Both the position numbers and the translations under genes were made by a program. From assembly GCA_022826585.1 (NCBI GenBank), contig JAJDUR010000032.1, forward strand, positions 17,615-81,614: a DNA stretch of 64,000 bases, given 5' to 3'. Position 1 is the stretch's first letter. Each line of letters begins with the position of its first letter. Positions 43,709 to 51,715 of this stretch are shown piece after piece. The notes under the pieces were generated by a model. It searched no databases. It saw nothing but the letters and a program-made list of their open reading frames with translations, and had not been told where the DNA came from. The DNA is from Dehalococcoidia bacterium. GTDB taxonomy: Bacteria; Chloroflexota; Dehalococcoidia; Tepidiformales; Tepidiformaceae.

Positions 43709-44146
43709 GTGACCAGCCCGCGCGGCATGAGCCGCGAGCAGATCGAGGCGTTCCTCGCCGAGCCGCGGAACGCCATGGTGGGCGCCATCCGCAAGGACGG
43801 CCGCCCGCAGATGACGCCGAACTGGTTCCACTGGGACGGGTCGCGGTTCTACATCTCGACGACGAAGGCGCGGCGGAAGTACGAGAACTTCAGCCGCGAT
43901 CCGCGCGTGCAACTCGCCATCGACGACGCGACCGGCTTCCGCACGGTGCTCGTGGACGGCACGGTCGAGCTGCGCGACGACCACGAGGCGGTGTTCGAGC
44001 AGTTCAAGGCGCTCCGCGCCAAGTACGGGCGCGAACAGGACGACGAGGCGTTCCTGGCGGAGTTGAGGCGGGACGAGCGCGTCCTGCTCGTAATCACGCC
44101 GGACAAGCCGATCGACGAATGGACCTCGTGGGGTCCGCCAGGCTAA
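43709..44146 (+). CDS. PPOX-class F420/FMN-binding split-barrel oxidoreductase
   Basis: A 145-residue protein with GTG start (an ATG six codons later is possible). NAMVGAIRKDGRPQMTPNWFHWDGSRFYISTTKARRKYENFSRDPRVQLAIDDATGF is the pattern of F420-dependent split-barrel reductases in the pyridoxamine oxidase superfamily. It may reduce double bonds or nitro groups using F420H2. It lies in the same block as two LLM-class enzymes, so one cofactor could serve all three. Confidence 0.88.
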   Translation: MTSPRGMSREQIEAFLAEPRNAMVGAIRKDGRPQMTPNWFHWDGSRFYISTTKARRKYENFSRDPRVQLAIDDATGFRTVLVDGTVELRDDHEAVFEQFKALRAKYGREQDDEAFLAELRRDERVLLVITPDKPIDEWTSWGPPG

Positions 44147-44157
44147 GGAGAAACACC

Positions 44158-44613
44158 ATGGTTACCCCTGAAGAGCTTTGCGAAATCGAGGAGATCAAGG
44201 AGGTTCGCTACCTCTACACCCACTACTACGACGGACAGCGGGTGGAGGAGCTGGCAGACCTGTTCACCGAGGACGCGGTGTGCGAGTTCGGCGAGGAGTA
44301 CGGCGGCAACTGGGTCGGCCGGGAGCAGATCTACAACAACTACAAGAACTTCATCGAGGGCGAGGGCGACGACCCGCACGGCGTGATGCATGCGGTCGTG
44401 AACCCATGGATCCGGCTCGTGGACGAGACCACGGCTCACGGCCGCTGGTACCTGCTCGATCTGCGCACGACGGAGGGAGTGGAGAACCCGCTCATCCTGT
44501 TCGGGATCTACGACGAGACCTACAAGAAGACGTCGGACGGCTGGAAGATCCAGCGCACGCGGATCGACTTCCTCTGGCCTCGGCGCGAGTACCAGCCGAG
44601 CGCCAACCTCTAG
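44158..44613 (+). CDS. SnoaL-like (NTF2-fold) protein, first of tandem pair
   Basis: A 151-residue protein behind AAGGAGAAAC. MVTPEELCEIEEIKEVRYLYTHYYDGQRVEELADLFTEDAVCEF is the NTF2/SnoaL N terminus, and GIYDETYKKTSDGWKIQRTRIDFLWPRREY the C terminus. It may act as dehydratase, isomerase or small-molecule binder. The next gene is a recent duplicate with the same first ten residues. Confidence 0.9.
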   Translation: MVTPEELCEIEEIKEVRYLYTHYYDGQRVEELADLFTEDAVCEFGEEYGGNWVGREQIYNNYKNFIEGEGDDPHGVMHAVVNPWIRLVDETTAHGRWYLLDLRTTEGVENPLILFGIYDETYKKTSDGWKIQRTRIDFLWPRREYQPSANL

Positions 44614-44623
44614 GGGCGCAGCA

Positions 44624-45073
44624 GTGGTCACGCCCGAGGAACTCTGCGAGATCGAGGAGATCAAGAATCTCCGCTACCTCTACGCGCACTACTACGACGG
44701 GAACCGCGTGGACGAACTGGTCGACCTGTTCACAGAGGACGCGGTGTGCGACTTCGGTGAGAGCTACGGCAAGTGGGTGGGCAAGGAGGAGATCAGCCGG
44801 CAGTATTCGGCTACCGCCACGAGCGGGCGTACCGACTACGGGATTCTCCACAACGTGATGAACCCCTGGATCCGCCTCGTCGACGAGACGACGGCACGGG
44901 GCCGCTGGTACCTGCTCAACATTCGCTCGACGGTGGGGGAAACGAACCCGCTGATGCTGGCCGGCATCTACGACGAGACCTACAAGAAGACGGGGGACGG
45001 CTGGAAGATCCACCGCACCCGTATCGACTTCCTCTGGCCCCGGCGCGAGTACGCGGGCAGCACGGACCTGTAG
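44624..45073 (+). CDS. SnoaL-like (NTF2-fold) protein, second of tandem pair
   Basis: A 149-residue near-copy of the previous protein, with a GTG start. Identical stretches include MVTPEELCEIEEIK, NPWIRLVDETTA and RIDFLWPRREY, while the loop in the middle differs (ISRQYSATATSGRTDYGILHNVMN). That pattern suits a hetero-oligomer or two ligands. The pair is distinct from the SnoaL pair at 1842 and 2340. Confidence 0.9.
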   Translation: MVTPEELCEIEEIKNLRYLYAHYYDGNRVDELVDLFTEDAVCDFGESYGKWVGKEEISRQYSATATSGRTDYGILHNVMNPWIRLVDETTARGRWYLLNIRSTVGETNPLMLAGIYDETYKKTGDGWKIHRTRIDFLWPRREYAGSTDL

Positions 45074-45085
45074 GGAGCCCCGGCG

Positions 45086-46165
45086 ATGGTGGAGTTCTGG
45101 ACGACGTCGGTCGGCCGCCCCGAGAAGGTCGTACGGACCGCGGTAGGGGCGGAGGAGCGGGGGTGGGACGGGATCGGCACGCCCTACGCCCCCACGATGG
45201 CGTTCGATCCGTACGTCGTCCTGTCCTCCGTGGCGCGCGAGACGAGCCGCTTGCAGGTGGCGACGTGGGTCGCGACACCGGCATCGCACACGCCGGCGGC
45301 AGCGGCAGGGTCCATCAAGACGGTGCAGGCGCTCTCGGGCGGGCGGGCCGTGCTCGGGCTCGGGCGGGGCGACTCGGCGATGGCCTACCTCGGCATGGCG
45401 CCGGCGCCGCTCAAGTTCTTCGAGGCGTACGTGAGCCGCCTGCGGAACTACCTGCAGGACGACCCGCAGCCGTTTGACCTCAACCTCGACGGTGGCGGGC
45501 ACTTCCCGCCAGTCGACCGCCTCGGACTGGCACAGACGGCGAAAGAGGCACGGTTCGGGCTGTTCATGAAGGGGATCGAGCCGGTTCCTCTCGACCTGCC
45601 GGCCACGGGCCCGAAGGTCCTCGCCATCGCGGCCCGACATGCCGACCGCGTGACCACCGCCGTCGGCGCAGCCCCCGAACGGGTGGCCTGGGCGACCGGA
45701 GTGGTGCGGGAGGCACGCGAAGCGGCGGGCGTTTCGCGCCCGCTCAGCCTTGGCGCCTGGATACCGGTCGCGGTCACGAGCGACCGCGAGGCCGGCCGCC
45801 GCATGCTGAGCGGCACGGCGACCTCGATGGCGCGCTTCACCTCGATGTACGGCGAGGTCGTGGCCCCTGTTTCCGACTCCGACCGCGAGGTGTACCAGCG
45901 CATCCACGACTCCTACACGCTGGCGGGGCACTTCCGGGAGGGTTCGGCGCAGTCGCAGGTCGTGCCGGACGAGTTTTACGACCGGTTCGCGATCATCGGC
46001 CCGCCCGATTACTGCGTCGAGCGCCTCCAGGCGCTTATCGACCTCGGCATCGAGCGCTTCATCGTCTCGGGGCCTTCCTCGGGCCCTGCCGCCTCGGCCA
46101 CGCCGGAGCAAGCCGAGCCTGCGGAACGGCTCTTCGAGCAGGAGGTCATGCCGGCGCTCCGCTAA
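45086..46165 (+). CDS. LLM-class F420/FMN-dependent oxidoreductase
   Basis: A 359-residue luciferase-like barrel, 12 bases after the SnoaL gene. VEFWTTSVGRPEKVVRTAVGAEERGWDGIGTPYAPTMAFDPYVVLSSVA is the N-terminal barrel; SGGRAVLGLGRGDSAMAYLGMAP the conserved middle; ARHADRVTTAVGAAPERVAWATGVV the cofactor strand. It is a different subgroup from the LLM proteins at 40405 and 48705. It closes the block, and a 24-bp palindromic terminator follows. Confidence 0.92.
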   Translation: MVEFWTTSVGRPEKVVRTAVGAEERGWDGIGTPYAPTMAFDPYVVLSSVARETSRLQVATWVATPASHTPAAAAGSIKTVQALSGGRAVLGLGRGDSAMAYLGMAPAPLKFFEAYVSRLRNYLQDDPQPFDLNLDGGGHFPPVDRLGLAQTAKEARFGLFMKGIEPVPLDLPATGPKVLAIAARHADRVTTAVGAAPERVAWATGVVREAREAAGVSRPLSLGAWIPVAVTSDREAGRRMLSGTATSMARFTSMYGEVVAPVSDSDREVYQRIHDSYTLAGHFREGSAQSQVVPDEFYDRFAIIGPPDYCVERLQALIDLGIERFIVSGPSSGPAASATPEQAEPAERLFEQEVMPALR

Positions 46166-46179
46166 TCCCGACAGAGAAC

Positions 46180-46203
46180 GCGGCCCGCCGATCGGCGGGC
46201 CGC
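46180..46203. terminator. 24-bp perfect palindrome between convergent genes
   Basis: Bases 46180-46203 are identical to their reverse complement, centred on GATC. It would form a very stable hairpin and lies between the LLM gene and the convergent acetyltransferase gene, so it can terminate both. Confidence 0.7.
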
Positions 46204-46243
46204 TGTGGCGTTCGGTGGGAGTTCCGCTGGCGCGGGTCTGGCC

Positions 46244-47038
46244 CTAGCCCGAGAGGTCGAGGGCCATGATGAGGAGGTCGCGGGGGAGGCCACGACGGTC
46301 CGTGACCCAGCCATGCAGCGTGGCCTCCTCCTGGAAGCCGAGTCGCTCGAAGGCGGCGCGTGCGCCTCCCTGGTCGACGGTCATCTGCGCGGTGATCTTG
46401 CGGGAGCCGAAGTTCGGGGCCGCGTCGATGACGTCCCGCACCATGCGACCGCCGAGGCCGCTGCCGCGGTAGTCGCCGGCCACGATCACGCGGACTTCGC
46501 CCACGTTGCGGGTCCAGCGCATGGGCTCGCCGTGCAGGGACGCGTAGCCGACGATGTCATTGCTGTTGCGCGGCTTGGCGACAAGCGCGAAGTCGACCCC
46601 GTCCTCGACATTCCGCACCATCCCGTCGACGACGGCGCTGCTGGAGAGATCCTCGCGGAGGAACAGCAGGTCGTCGTGGGGGAGCGCCCGGGCGAACTGC
46701 AGGAAGGCGCCTCGGTTCGAGGGGGACAGCCGGTGGAGCTCCACCTCGCGCCCGTCGGCAAGGTTCCAGGTGACGGGGTAGCGCGCGTGGAGGTTCGGGC
46801 GCTCCTGGAGGCCGCGACGGATGCGGTCGGCCTCGGTGCCGCGCAGGATTTCCTCTTCCTCGCGGGTGAACGTTTCACCGCAGGTGTTGCAGCGGTAACT
46901 GCTCGCCTTCTCCTCGATGCCCATGTTCTCGGGTGAGTCCCAGTGAGGGACGAGGAGGACGCACTCACAGGTTTCGGAAAGATCCTCCGTAGCCTGCGTG
47001 CTGGCCGATTCCGATTCCCCACGTCGCAAGAACCGCAT
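46244..47038 (-). CDS. GNAT acetyltransferase with N-terminal zinc ribbon
   Basis: A 264-residue protein. The first 60 residues contain CEC and later CNTCGETF, a CxC-CxxC ribbon (YRCNTCGETFTREEEEILRG). The GNAT domain follows: VELHRLSPSNRGAFLQFARALP, then VRVIVAGDYRGSGLGGRMVRDVIDAA, in which the G-x-G-x-G-G region binds acetyl-CoA, and GGARAAFERLGFQEEATLHGWV near the end. The acceptor is unknown; the ribbon may bring it to a protein or nucleic acid. The ribbon-GNAT fusion is unusual. Confidence 0.85.
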   Translation of the reverse strand: MRFLRRGESESASTQATEDLSETCECVLLVPHWDSPENMGIEEKASSYRCNTCGETFTREEEEILRGTEADRIRRGLQERPNLHARYPVTWNLADGREVELHRLSPSNRGAFLQFARALPHDDLLFLREDLSSSAVVDGMVRNVEDGVDFALVAKPRNSNDIVGYASLHGEPMRWTRNVGEVRVIVAGDYRGSGLGGRMVRDVIDAAPNFGSRKITAQMTVDQGGARAAFERLGFQEEATLHGWVTDRRGLPRDLLIMALDLSG

Positions 47039-47120
47039 AGAGCTATCCCCCTGCTATCGAGTCGTGCTCAGCTTACTCCTTTCTACGGGGGCAAGGAGGA
47101 GCGGCGCGGCGCTCCTGCAC

Positions 47121-48533
47121 TCAGGGGGCCGAGGCAGCCTCTGGTTCGACAACGACGGTCTGCGCGTCATCCTGCCCGGTCCTGGGCAGCAGACGGAAGC
47201 CGAGAAATGCCAGGGGCCCGGTGATGGCGAACGCGGCGATGATGCCTATCTTGCTGTCGCGCAGCAGGTGGGGGTCGGAGTAGGCGAGGTCACCGACGAA
47301 GAGGGCGACCGTGAATCCGATGCCGGCGACCAGCCCGATGGCCCACACGCCCCTCCACGTCACGCCCGCCGGGCGCTGGGCGCCGAGGATGACCGCAACC
47401 CACGTCGCTGCCACCAGCCCCACCGGCTTCCCAACAACGAGACCGACGATGACGCCCCAGGTGACGGTGCTGGTGATGGCATCGGTCAACGTGCTGGGGT
47501 CGAGGCGGACGCCCGCGTTGGCGAGCGCAAACGCGGGCACAACAAGGTAGGCGACCCATGGATGCAGGTGGTGCTCCAGCCGGTCGACGTGGGGGACGGC
47601 GTTGCTGCTGAGGTCGCTGAGGCTGAGGAGGGAGTCGACGACCTGATCGTGCCCGAGGGGTGTCTCGGGCTCCTCATCGCCGGCGCGGAAGCGCTCCAGC
47701 AGCTGGCGAGCGGTCCTGACGAAGCCGTCGAGGGGAACGGGCGGCCGCCACGGGGTGAGGAACCCGAGCACGGCGCCCAGGGTCGTGGGGTGCACGCCGG
47801 AGTCGTGGATGGCGGCCCAGGCGACGATGCCAATGCCGGCGAAGACGAACATGCTGCGCAGGCCGAAGCGATAGACGACGAGCATGAGGATGATCAGCGA
47901 GGCGGTGAGCACGAGCTGATCGATCTGGACGTTGCCGGAGTAGAACAGGGCGACAACCACGACGGTACCGATGTCGTCGACGATGACGAAGGTGAGCAGC
48001 ATCGCCCTCAGGCCAACGGGAACGCGCGTGGCGAAGAGGGTGGCGATGCCGAGGGCGAAGGCGACGTCGGTGGCCATGGGGATGGCCCAGCCCTCACGAG
48101 CTTCGGCCCCCGATCCCTGGGTGAAAAGCAGAAAGATGCCGAGGGGCAAAAGCATGCCCCCGACAGCCCCGACGATGGGCGCGGCCATGACGCGCGGGTC
48201 GGAGAGCTCGCCGATCGTGATCTCTCGCTTGACCTCGAGTCCGATGAGAAAGAAGAAGAGGACCATCCCCACTTCGTTCACCCAGAAGTGGAGGGAGCCC
48301 TGCACCGCCCAGAAGGCGAGGTCGATGCCCAGTTGGACCTCGAGCAGCTCCTCGTAGCTGTCGTGCCAGGACGAGTTGGCCCACACCAACGCCACGACCG
48401 CAGCGACCATCAGGAGCACGGCCCCGGCGCTCTCCGTCTGGACGAACTCCTGGACGGGGCGCACGAAGCTGGTGAGCCGTCGCCGGGCGAGGCCTTCGCG
48501 GGGATCAAGCCTGCGGAAGACCCACCCGACCAT
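47121..48533 (-). CDS. nhaA: Na+/H+ antiporter NhaA
   Basis: A 470-residue antiporter of about 12 helices. Family signatures: FFFLIGLEVKREITIGELSDPRVMAAPIVGAVGGML, WAIPMATDVAFALGIATL and FVIVDDIGTVVVVALFY with the paired Asp that carry Na+/H+. It exports sodium at alkaline pH or high salt. MVGWVFRRLDPREG is used as start, six bases after a TACCCT -10 box on its strand, so the message may be leaderless. The C terminus is short and acidic. Confidence 0.95.
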   Translation of the reverse strand: MVGWVFRRLDPREGLARRRLTSFVRPVQEFVQTESAGAVLLMVAAVVALVWANSSWHDSYEELLEVQLGIDLAFWAVQGSLHFWVNEVGMVLFFFLIGLEVKREITIGELSDPRVMAAPIVGAVGGMLLPLGIFLLFTQGSGAEAREGWAIPMATDVAFALGIATLFATRVPVGLRAMLLTFVIVDDIGTVVVVALFYSGNVQIDQLVLTASLIILMLVVYRFGLRSMFVFAGIGIVAWAAIHDSGVHPTTLGAVLGFLTPWRPPVPLDGFVRTARQLLERFRAGDEEPETPLGHDQVVDSLLSLSDLSSNAVPHVDRLEHHLHPWVAYLVVPAFALANAGVRLDPSTLTDAITSTVTWGVIVGLVVGKPVGLVAATWVAVILGAQRPAGVTWRGVWAIGLVAGIGFTVALFVGDLAYSDPHLLRDSKIGIIAAFAITGPLAFLGFRLLPRTGQDDAQTVVVEPEAASAP

Positions 48534-48539
48534 GCCTCT

Positions 48540-48545
48540 AGGGTA
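48540..48545 (-). promoter_or_regulatory. -10 box TACCCT, probable leaderless start of nhaA
   Basis: TACCCT, six bases, then ATG: the same spacing as at the TIMP-like gene (3451-3456). There is no ribosome-binding site. Confidence 0.4.
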
Positions 48546-48594
48546 GAGGGCGGAGGGGCCTCGCGGGGCGGACGGCTGGACCGGCGCGAGCGTA

Positions 48595-48623
48595 TTGACC
48601 TGCCTGTGGCCGGTCGCTAGCGT
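48595..48623 (+). promoter_or_regulatory. sigma-70-type promoter for the LLM-hydrolase-permease operon
   Basis: TTGACC (48595-48600), spacer 17, TAGCGT (48618-48623), then GGGCGTC. It lies 82 bases before the LLM gene, leaving a leader of about 75 bases. Confidence 0.65.
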
Positions 48624-48650
48624 GGGCGTCGAGCTCCACGCGCCACGGGA

Positions 48651-48675
48651 GCGCCCTGCCTCAGGGCGCGAGGCA
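48651..48675 (+). promoter_or_regulatory. leader RNA with two mutually exclusive hairpins
   Basis: Hairpin A is GCGCCCTG-CCT-CAGGGCGC (48651-48669). Hairpin B is TGCCTC-N7-GAGGCA (48657-48675) and uses bases of both arms of A, so only one can form. It lies between the promoter and the ribosome-binding site GGGAGG. Attenuation or ligand sensing is possible; no known riboswitch class is recognised. Confidence 0.4.
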
Positions 48676-48704
48676 AGTGCTTCGGACGGCCCGGGAGGTA
48701 CCCG

Positions 48705-49970
48705 ATGAAGATCTCGATGTTCCACCTGATGCCCCACCGGGAGCTGCCGGACGACTTCGAGGAGCGCTATCACTCGGTCTGGGTGGACCCGCCCTTCCAC
48801 GAGTTGGCGACGCCCGAGCGCGTGGGCGACTACTACAACTGGACCCTCGATGAGCTGATGCACGCGGCCGACCTCGGCTTCGACGGCATCTGTGTGAACG
48901 AGCACCACCAGAACGCCTACGGCTTCATGCCCGGCCCGAACGTGATGGGCGGAGCGCTGGCGCGGGCGACCCGGGGCCAGGACGTGGCGCTCGTGCAGAT
49001 GGGCGCGACACTGCCGACGACGAACCCCCCGATCCGCATCGCGGAGGAGTACGCGATGCTGGATTGCATCTCCGGGGGGCGGCTGGTGGCGGGGATGCCG
49101 CTGGGCACGGCCATGGACGCGAACATGGGCTACGGAATCACGCCGATCGAGCAGCGCGAACGCTACTACGAGGCGCACGATCTCATCCTGAAGGCGTGGC
49201 AATCGCGCCAACCCTTCCCCTTCAACGGGAAATACACGCAGCTACCGATGGTGAACCTGTGGCCGCGGCCCGTGCAGCAGCCGCACCCGCCCGTGTGGGT
49301 ACCGGGCATGGGCAGCCTGAGCACCTGGGAGTTCGCGGCCAACCAGGGGCACTGCTACTGCTTCCTGAGCTACTTCGGGCACGCCCGCGGCAAGGCCGTG
49401 ATGGACGGCTTCTGGGAGTTCATGGACAGCAAGGAGAAGGAGCTGAACCCGTACCGGGCGGGCTTCCTCCAGCTGGTGGCCGTCTCGGAGACGGATGCGC
49501 AGGCGGAGAAGGACTACGAGAAGCACGTGAAGTACTTCTTCGAGAAGTGCCTCCACATCGCGCCGGAGTTCACACCGCCGGGGCACCAGGACTACCGCAG
49601 CCTGGAGAACTCCATGCGCCGCATGCTCTCCGAGCAGATGTCCGTGCGGGACCAGTTGAGCGACTGGTCCTTCAAGGATTATGTCGACAATCAGTTCGTG
49701 ATCTCGGGTGGGCCCGCCTCGGTCCGGGACCAACTCGAGAACCTCATCAAGAGCCTGCGCGTGGGCAACCTGATGCTGTTGCTCCAGATCGGTTCGATGC
49801 CGCACGAGCTCACCATGAAGAACATCGAGCTGACGGCGAAGGAAGTGCTCCCCCATATCCGCCACCACTGGGACGACGAGTGGGAGAACCACTGGTGGCC
49901 GGAGAGCCTGCGTGCGGGCCGGCGAATGAACGCCGAGGCCGGCGCCGCGACCGTGGCGGGCGGCTCCTGA
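48705..49970 (+). CDS. LLM-class flavin-dependent oxidoreductase
   Basis: A 421-residue bacterial luciferase-type protein. FHLMPHRELPDDFEERYHSVWVDPPF begins the barrel; GFDGICVNEHHQNAYGFMPGPNVMGGALARATR contains the conserved EHH found in luciferase-like monooxygenases; TTNPPIRIAEEYAMLDCISGGRLVAGMPLGT follows. The EHHQ motif suggests FMNH2 rather than F420. The ATG is behind GGGAGG. Its stop overlaps the next start (TGATG), heading an operon with a hydrolase and two ABC permeases. Confidence 0.93.
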   Translation: MKISMFHLMPHRELPDDFEERYHSVWVDPPFHELATPERVGDYYNWTLDELMHAADLGFDGICVNEHHQNAYGFMPGPNVMGGALARATRGQDVALVQMGATLPTTNPPIRIAEEYAMLDCISGGRLVAGMPLGTAMDANMGYGITPIEQRERYYEAHDLILKAWQSRQPFPFNGKYTQLPMVNLWPRPVQQPHPPVWVPGMGSLSTWEFAANQGHCYCFLSYFGHARGKAVMDGFWEFMDSKEKELNPYRAGFLQLVAVSETDAQAEKDYEKHVKYFFEKCLHIAPEFTPPGHQDYRSLENSMRRMLSEQMSVRDQLSDWSFKDYVDNQFVISGGPASVRDQLENLIKSLRVGNLMLLLQIGSMPHELTMKNIELTAKEVLPHIRHHWDDEWENHWWPESLRAGRRMNAEAGAATVAGGS

Positions 49971-50767
49971 TGGCAGCTGTGATCGAGCGGGAAACCAGCG
50001 TCTGGCAGGGCAAGGTGCAATCGCGCGCGCTTGTCGCCGGCGACGGTCCCCCGCTCGTGTTTTTCCACGGGGCGATGGGGCTCAACTGGGACCCCTTCCT
50101 CGATGCGCTGGCCGAGTCGTTCACGGTCTACGCGCCGGAGCACCCGGGGACGACCCCCGGCAATCCCGACGCGATCAAGCCGATCGACAACCTCTGGGAC
50201 CTCGTCCTCTCCTACTACGAGGTGTTCGACGAGCTGGGGCTTGAGAGCCCTGCCGTCGTGGGGCACTCGTTCGGAGGCATGGTGGCGGCGGAGGTGGCGG
50301 CGACGAACCCGTCGCGGGTGAGCCGGCTGGCGCTGATCGATCCGGTCGGGCTGTGGCGCGACGACGCGCCGGTGGCGAACTGGATGGCGACCGCCCCGCA
50401 GGACCTGGGCCCGCTGCTCTTCGCCGACCCGACGGGCTCGGCGGCGCAGATGATGGCCGCGCCGCCCCCGGACCCGGAGACGGGCATCCAGATGGCGTTG
50501 CGCACGACCTGGTCGCTGGCCTGCACGGGGAAGTTCGTGTGGCCCATTCCGGACAAGGGACTGAAGAAGCGGTTGCACCGCGTCACGGCGCCCACGCTCA
50601 TCCTCTGGGGCGAGCAGGACGGGCTCGTTCCTTCGGTCTACGCGAGCGAGTTCGAGCGGGCCATTCCGGACGCGCGGGTGGAACTGATCGCAGGCGCGGG
50701 GCACCTACCCCAGATGGAGCAGCTCGAACAGACGGCAAACGCCGTGAAGGGGTTCCTGAGCGGGTAG
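49970..50767 (+). CDS. alpha/beta hydrolase
   Basis: A 265-residue hydrolase. PPLVFFHGAMGLNWDPFLDALAE is the oxyanion region; SPAVVGHSFGGMVAAEVAA the nucleophile elbow; LILWGEQDGLVPSVYASEF the acid; GAGHLPQMEQ the His. It is coupled to the LLM gene, so it may hydrolyse the ester or lactone a Baeyer-Villiger-type LLM monooxygenase would make, which is inference. The next gene, an ABC permease, starts three bases later. Confidence 0.94.
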   Translation: MAAVIERETSVWQGKVQSRALVAGDGPPLVFFHGAMGLNWDPFLDALAESFTVYAPEHPGTTPGNPDAIKPIDNLWDLVLSYYEVFDELGLESPAVVGHSFGGMVAAEVAATNPSRVSRLALIDPVGLWRDDAPVANWMATAPQDLGPLLFADPTGSAAQMMAAPPPDPETGIQMALRTTWSLACTGKFVWPIPDKGLKKRLHRVTAPTLILWGEQDGLVPSVYASEFERAIPDARVELIAGAGHLPQMEQLEQTANAVKGFLSG

Positions 50768-50770
50768 AAG

Positions 50771-51715
50771 ATGACGACGTACATCATGCGGCGGCTGCTG
50801 CTCGTGCCGGTGACCTTGCTCATCCTCTCCTTCGGCACGGCCATGATCATGCGGCTTACGCCCGGCGACGTCGTCGACTACCAACTTCAGAACAGCTACA
50901 CGCCCGAACGCGCGGATGAGCTGCGGGAGCACCTGGGGCTGAACAAGGGGCCGTTCGAGGCCTACTGGGACTGGATATCGAACGCGTTCCAGGGCAATTT
51001 TGGCAGGTCATTCGTGAGCTACACACCGATCTCCGAGGAGATCGAACGGCGCTTTCCGGTGACGATCCAGTTGGTTGTCCTGACGGTCCTCGTGCAGGCC
51101 GTCATCGCCATCCCCCTGGGGGCGATTGCAGCGGTGAGGCAGAACGGTTTGGGCGATCACTCCGTCCGCATCATCAGTGTGATCGTGCTGGCTGTGCCGA
51201 GCTTCGTCATCGCGGTGTTCGTGCTGAAGTTTCCGGCGATCTGGTGGGGCTGGTTTCCCCCACTCGGGTACGTCGCCTTCCAGGACGACCCCTTGCGCAA
51301 CATGCAGGTGTACTCCATTCCGGTCGTTGTGAATGCCCTGGCGCTCATGGCCACGCTGATCCGGCTGACACGCACGGAGATGCTTGAGGTACTTCGCCAG
51401 GACTACGTGCGCACGGCGCTCGCCAAGGGCTTGCGCCAGCCGACGGTAATCCAGCGGCACGCCCTGAAGAATGCGCTTATTCCAGTGATTACCGTGCTGG
51501 GCCTGTCGTTCGGGGGCGCGCTCGGCGGCGTTGTCATTGTCGAGTCGATCTTCAGCCTGCCCGGGCTCGGGCTCTACGCGCTGGACGCCGTCAGGCAGGA
51601 GGACTACCTCGTCGTGCAAACGTTCGTTGTGTTCTCCGGCTTCATGTTCGTGATGGTGAACCTCGCGGTGGACATCGTGTACGCCTGGCTCAATCCAAGG
51701 ATTCAGTACGCATGA
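50771..51715 (+). CDS. ABC transporter permease, DppB/OppB type
   Basis: A 314-residue permease with six helices. MRRLLLVPVTLLILSFGTAMIMRLTPGD is the classical DppB N terminus; the EAA-like loop is VLRQDYVRTALAKGLRQPTVIQRHALKNALIPVI; EDYLVVQTFVVFSGFMFVMVNLAVDIVYAWLNPRI ends it. It forms the channel with the next gene product. Codon use, with more A/T at third positions, differs from its neighbours, and the whole transporter looks acquired. Confidence 0.95.
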   Translation: MTTYIMRRLLLVPVTLLILSFGTAMIMRLTPGDVVDYQLQNSYTPERADELREHLGLNKGPFEAYWDWISNAFQGNFGRSFVSYTPISEEIERRFPVTIQLVVLTVLVQAVIAIPLGAIAAVRQNGLGDHSVRIISVIVLAVPSFVIAVFVLKFPAIWWGWFPPLGYVAFQDDPLRNMQVYSIPVVVNALALMATLIRLTRTEMLEVLRQDYVRTALAKGLRQPTVIQRHALKNALIPVITVLGLSFGGALGGVVIVESIFSLPGLGLYALDAVRQEDYLVVQTFVVFSGFMFVMVNLAVDIVYAWLNPRIQYA

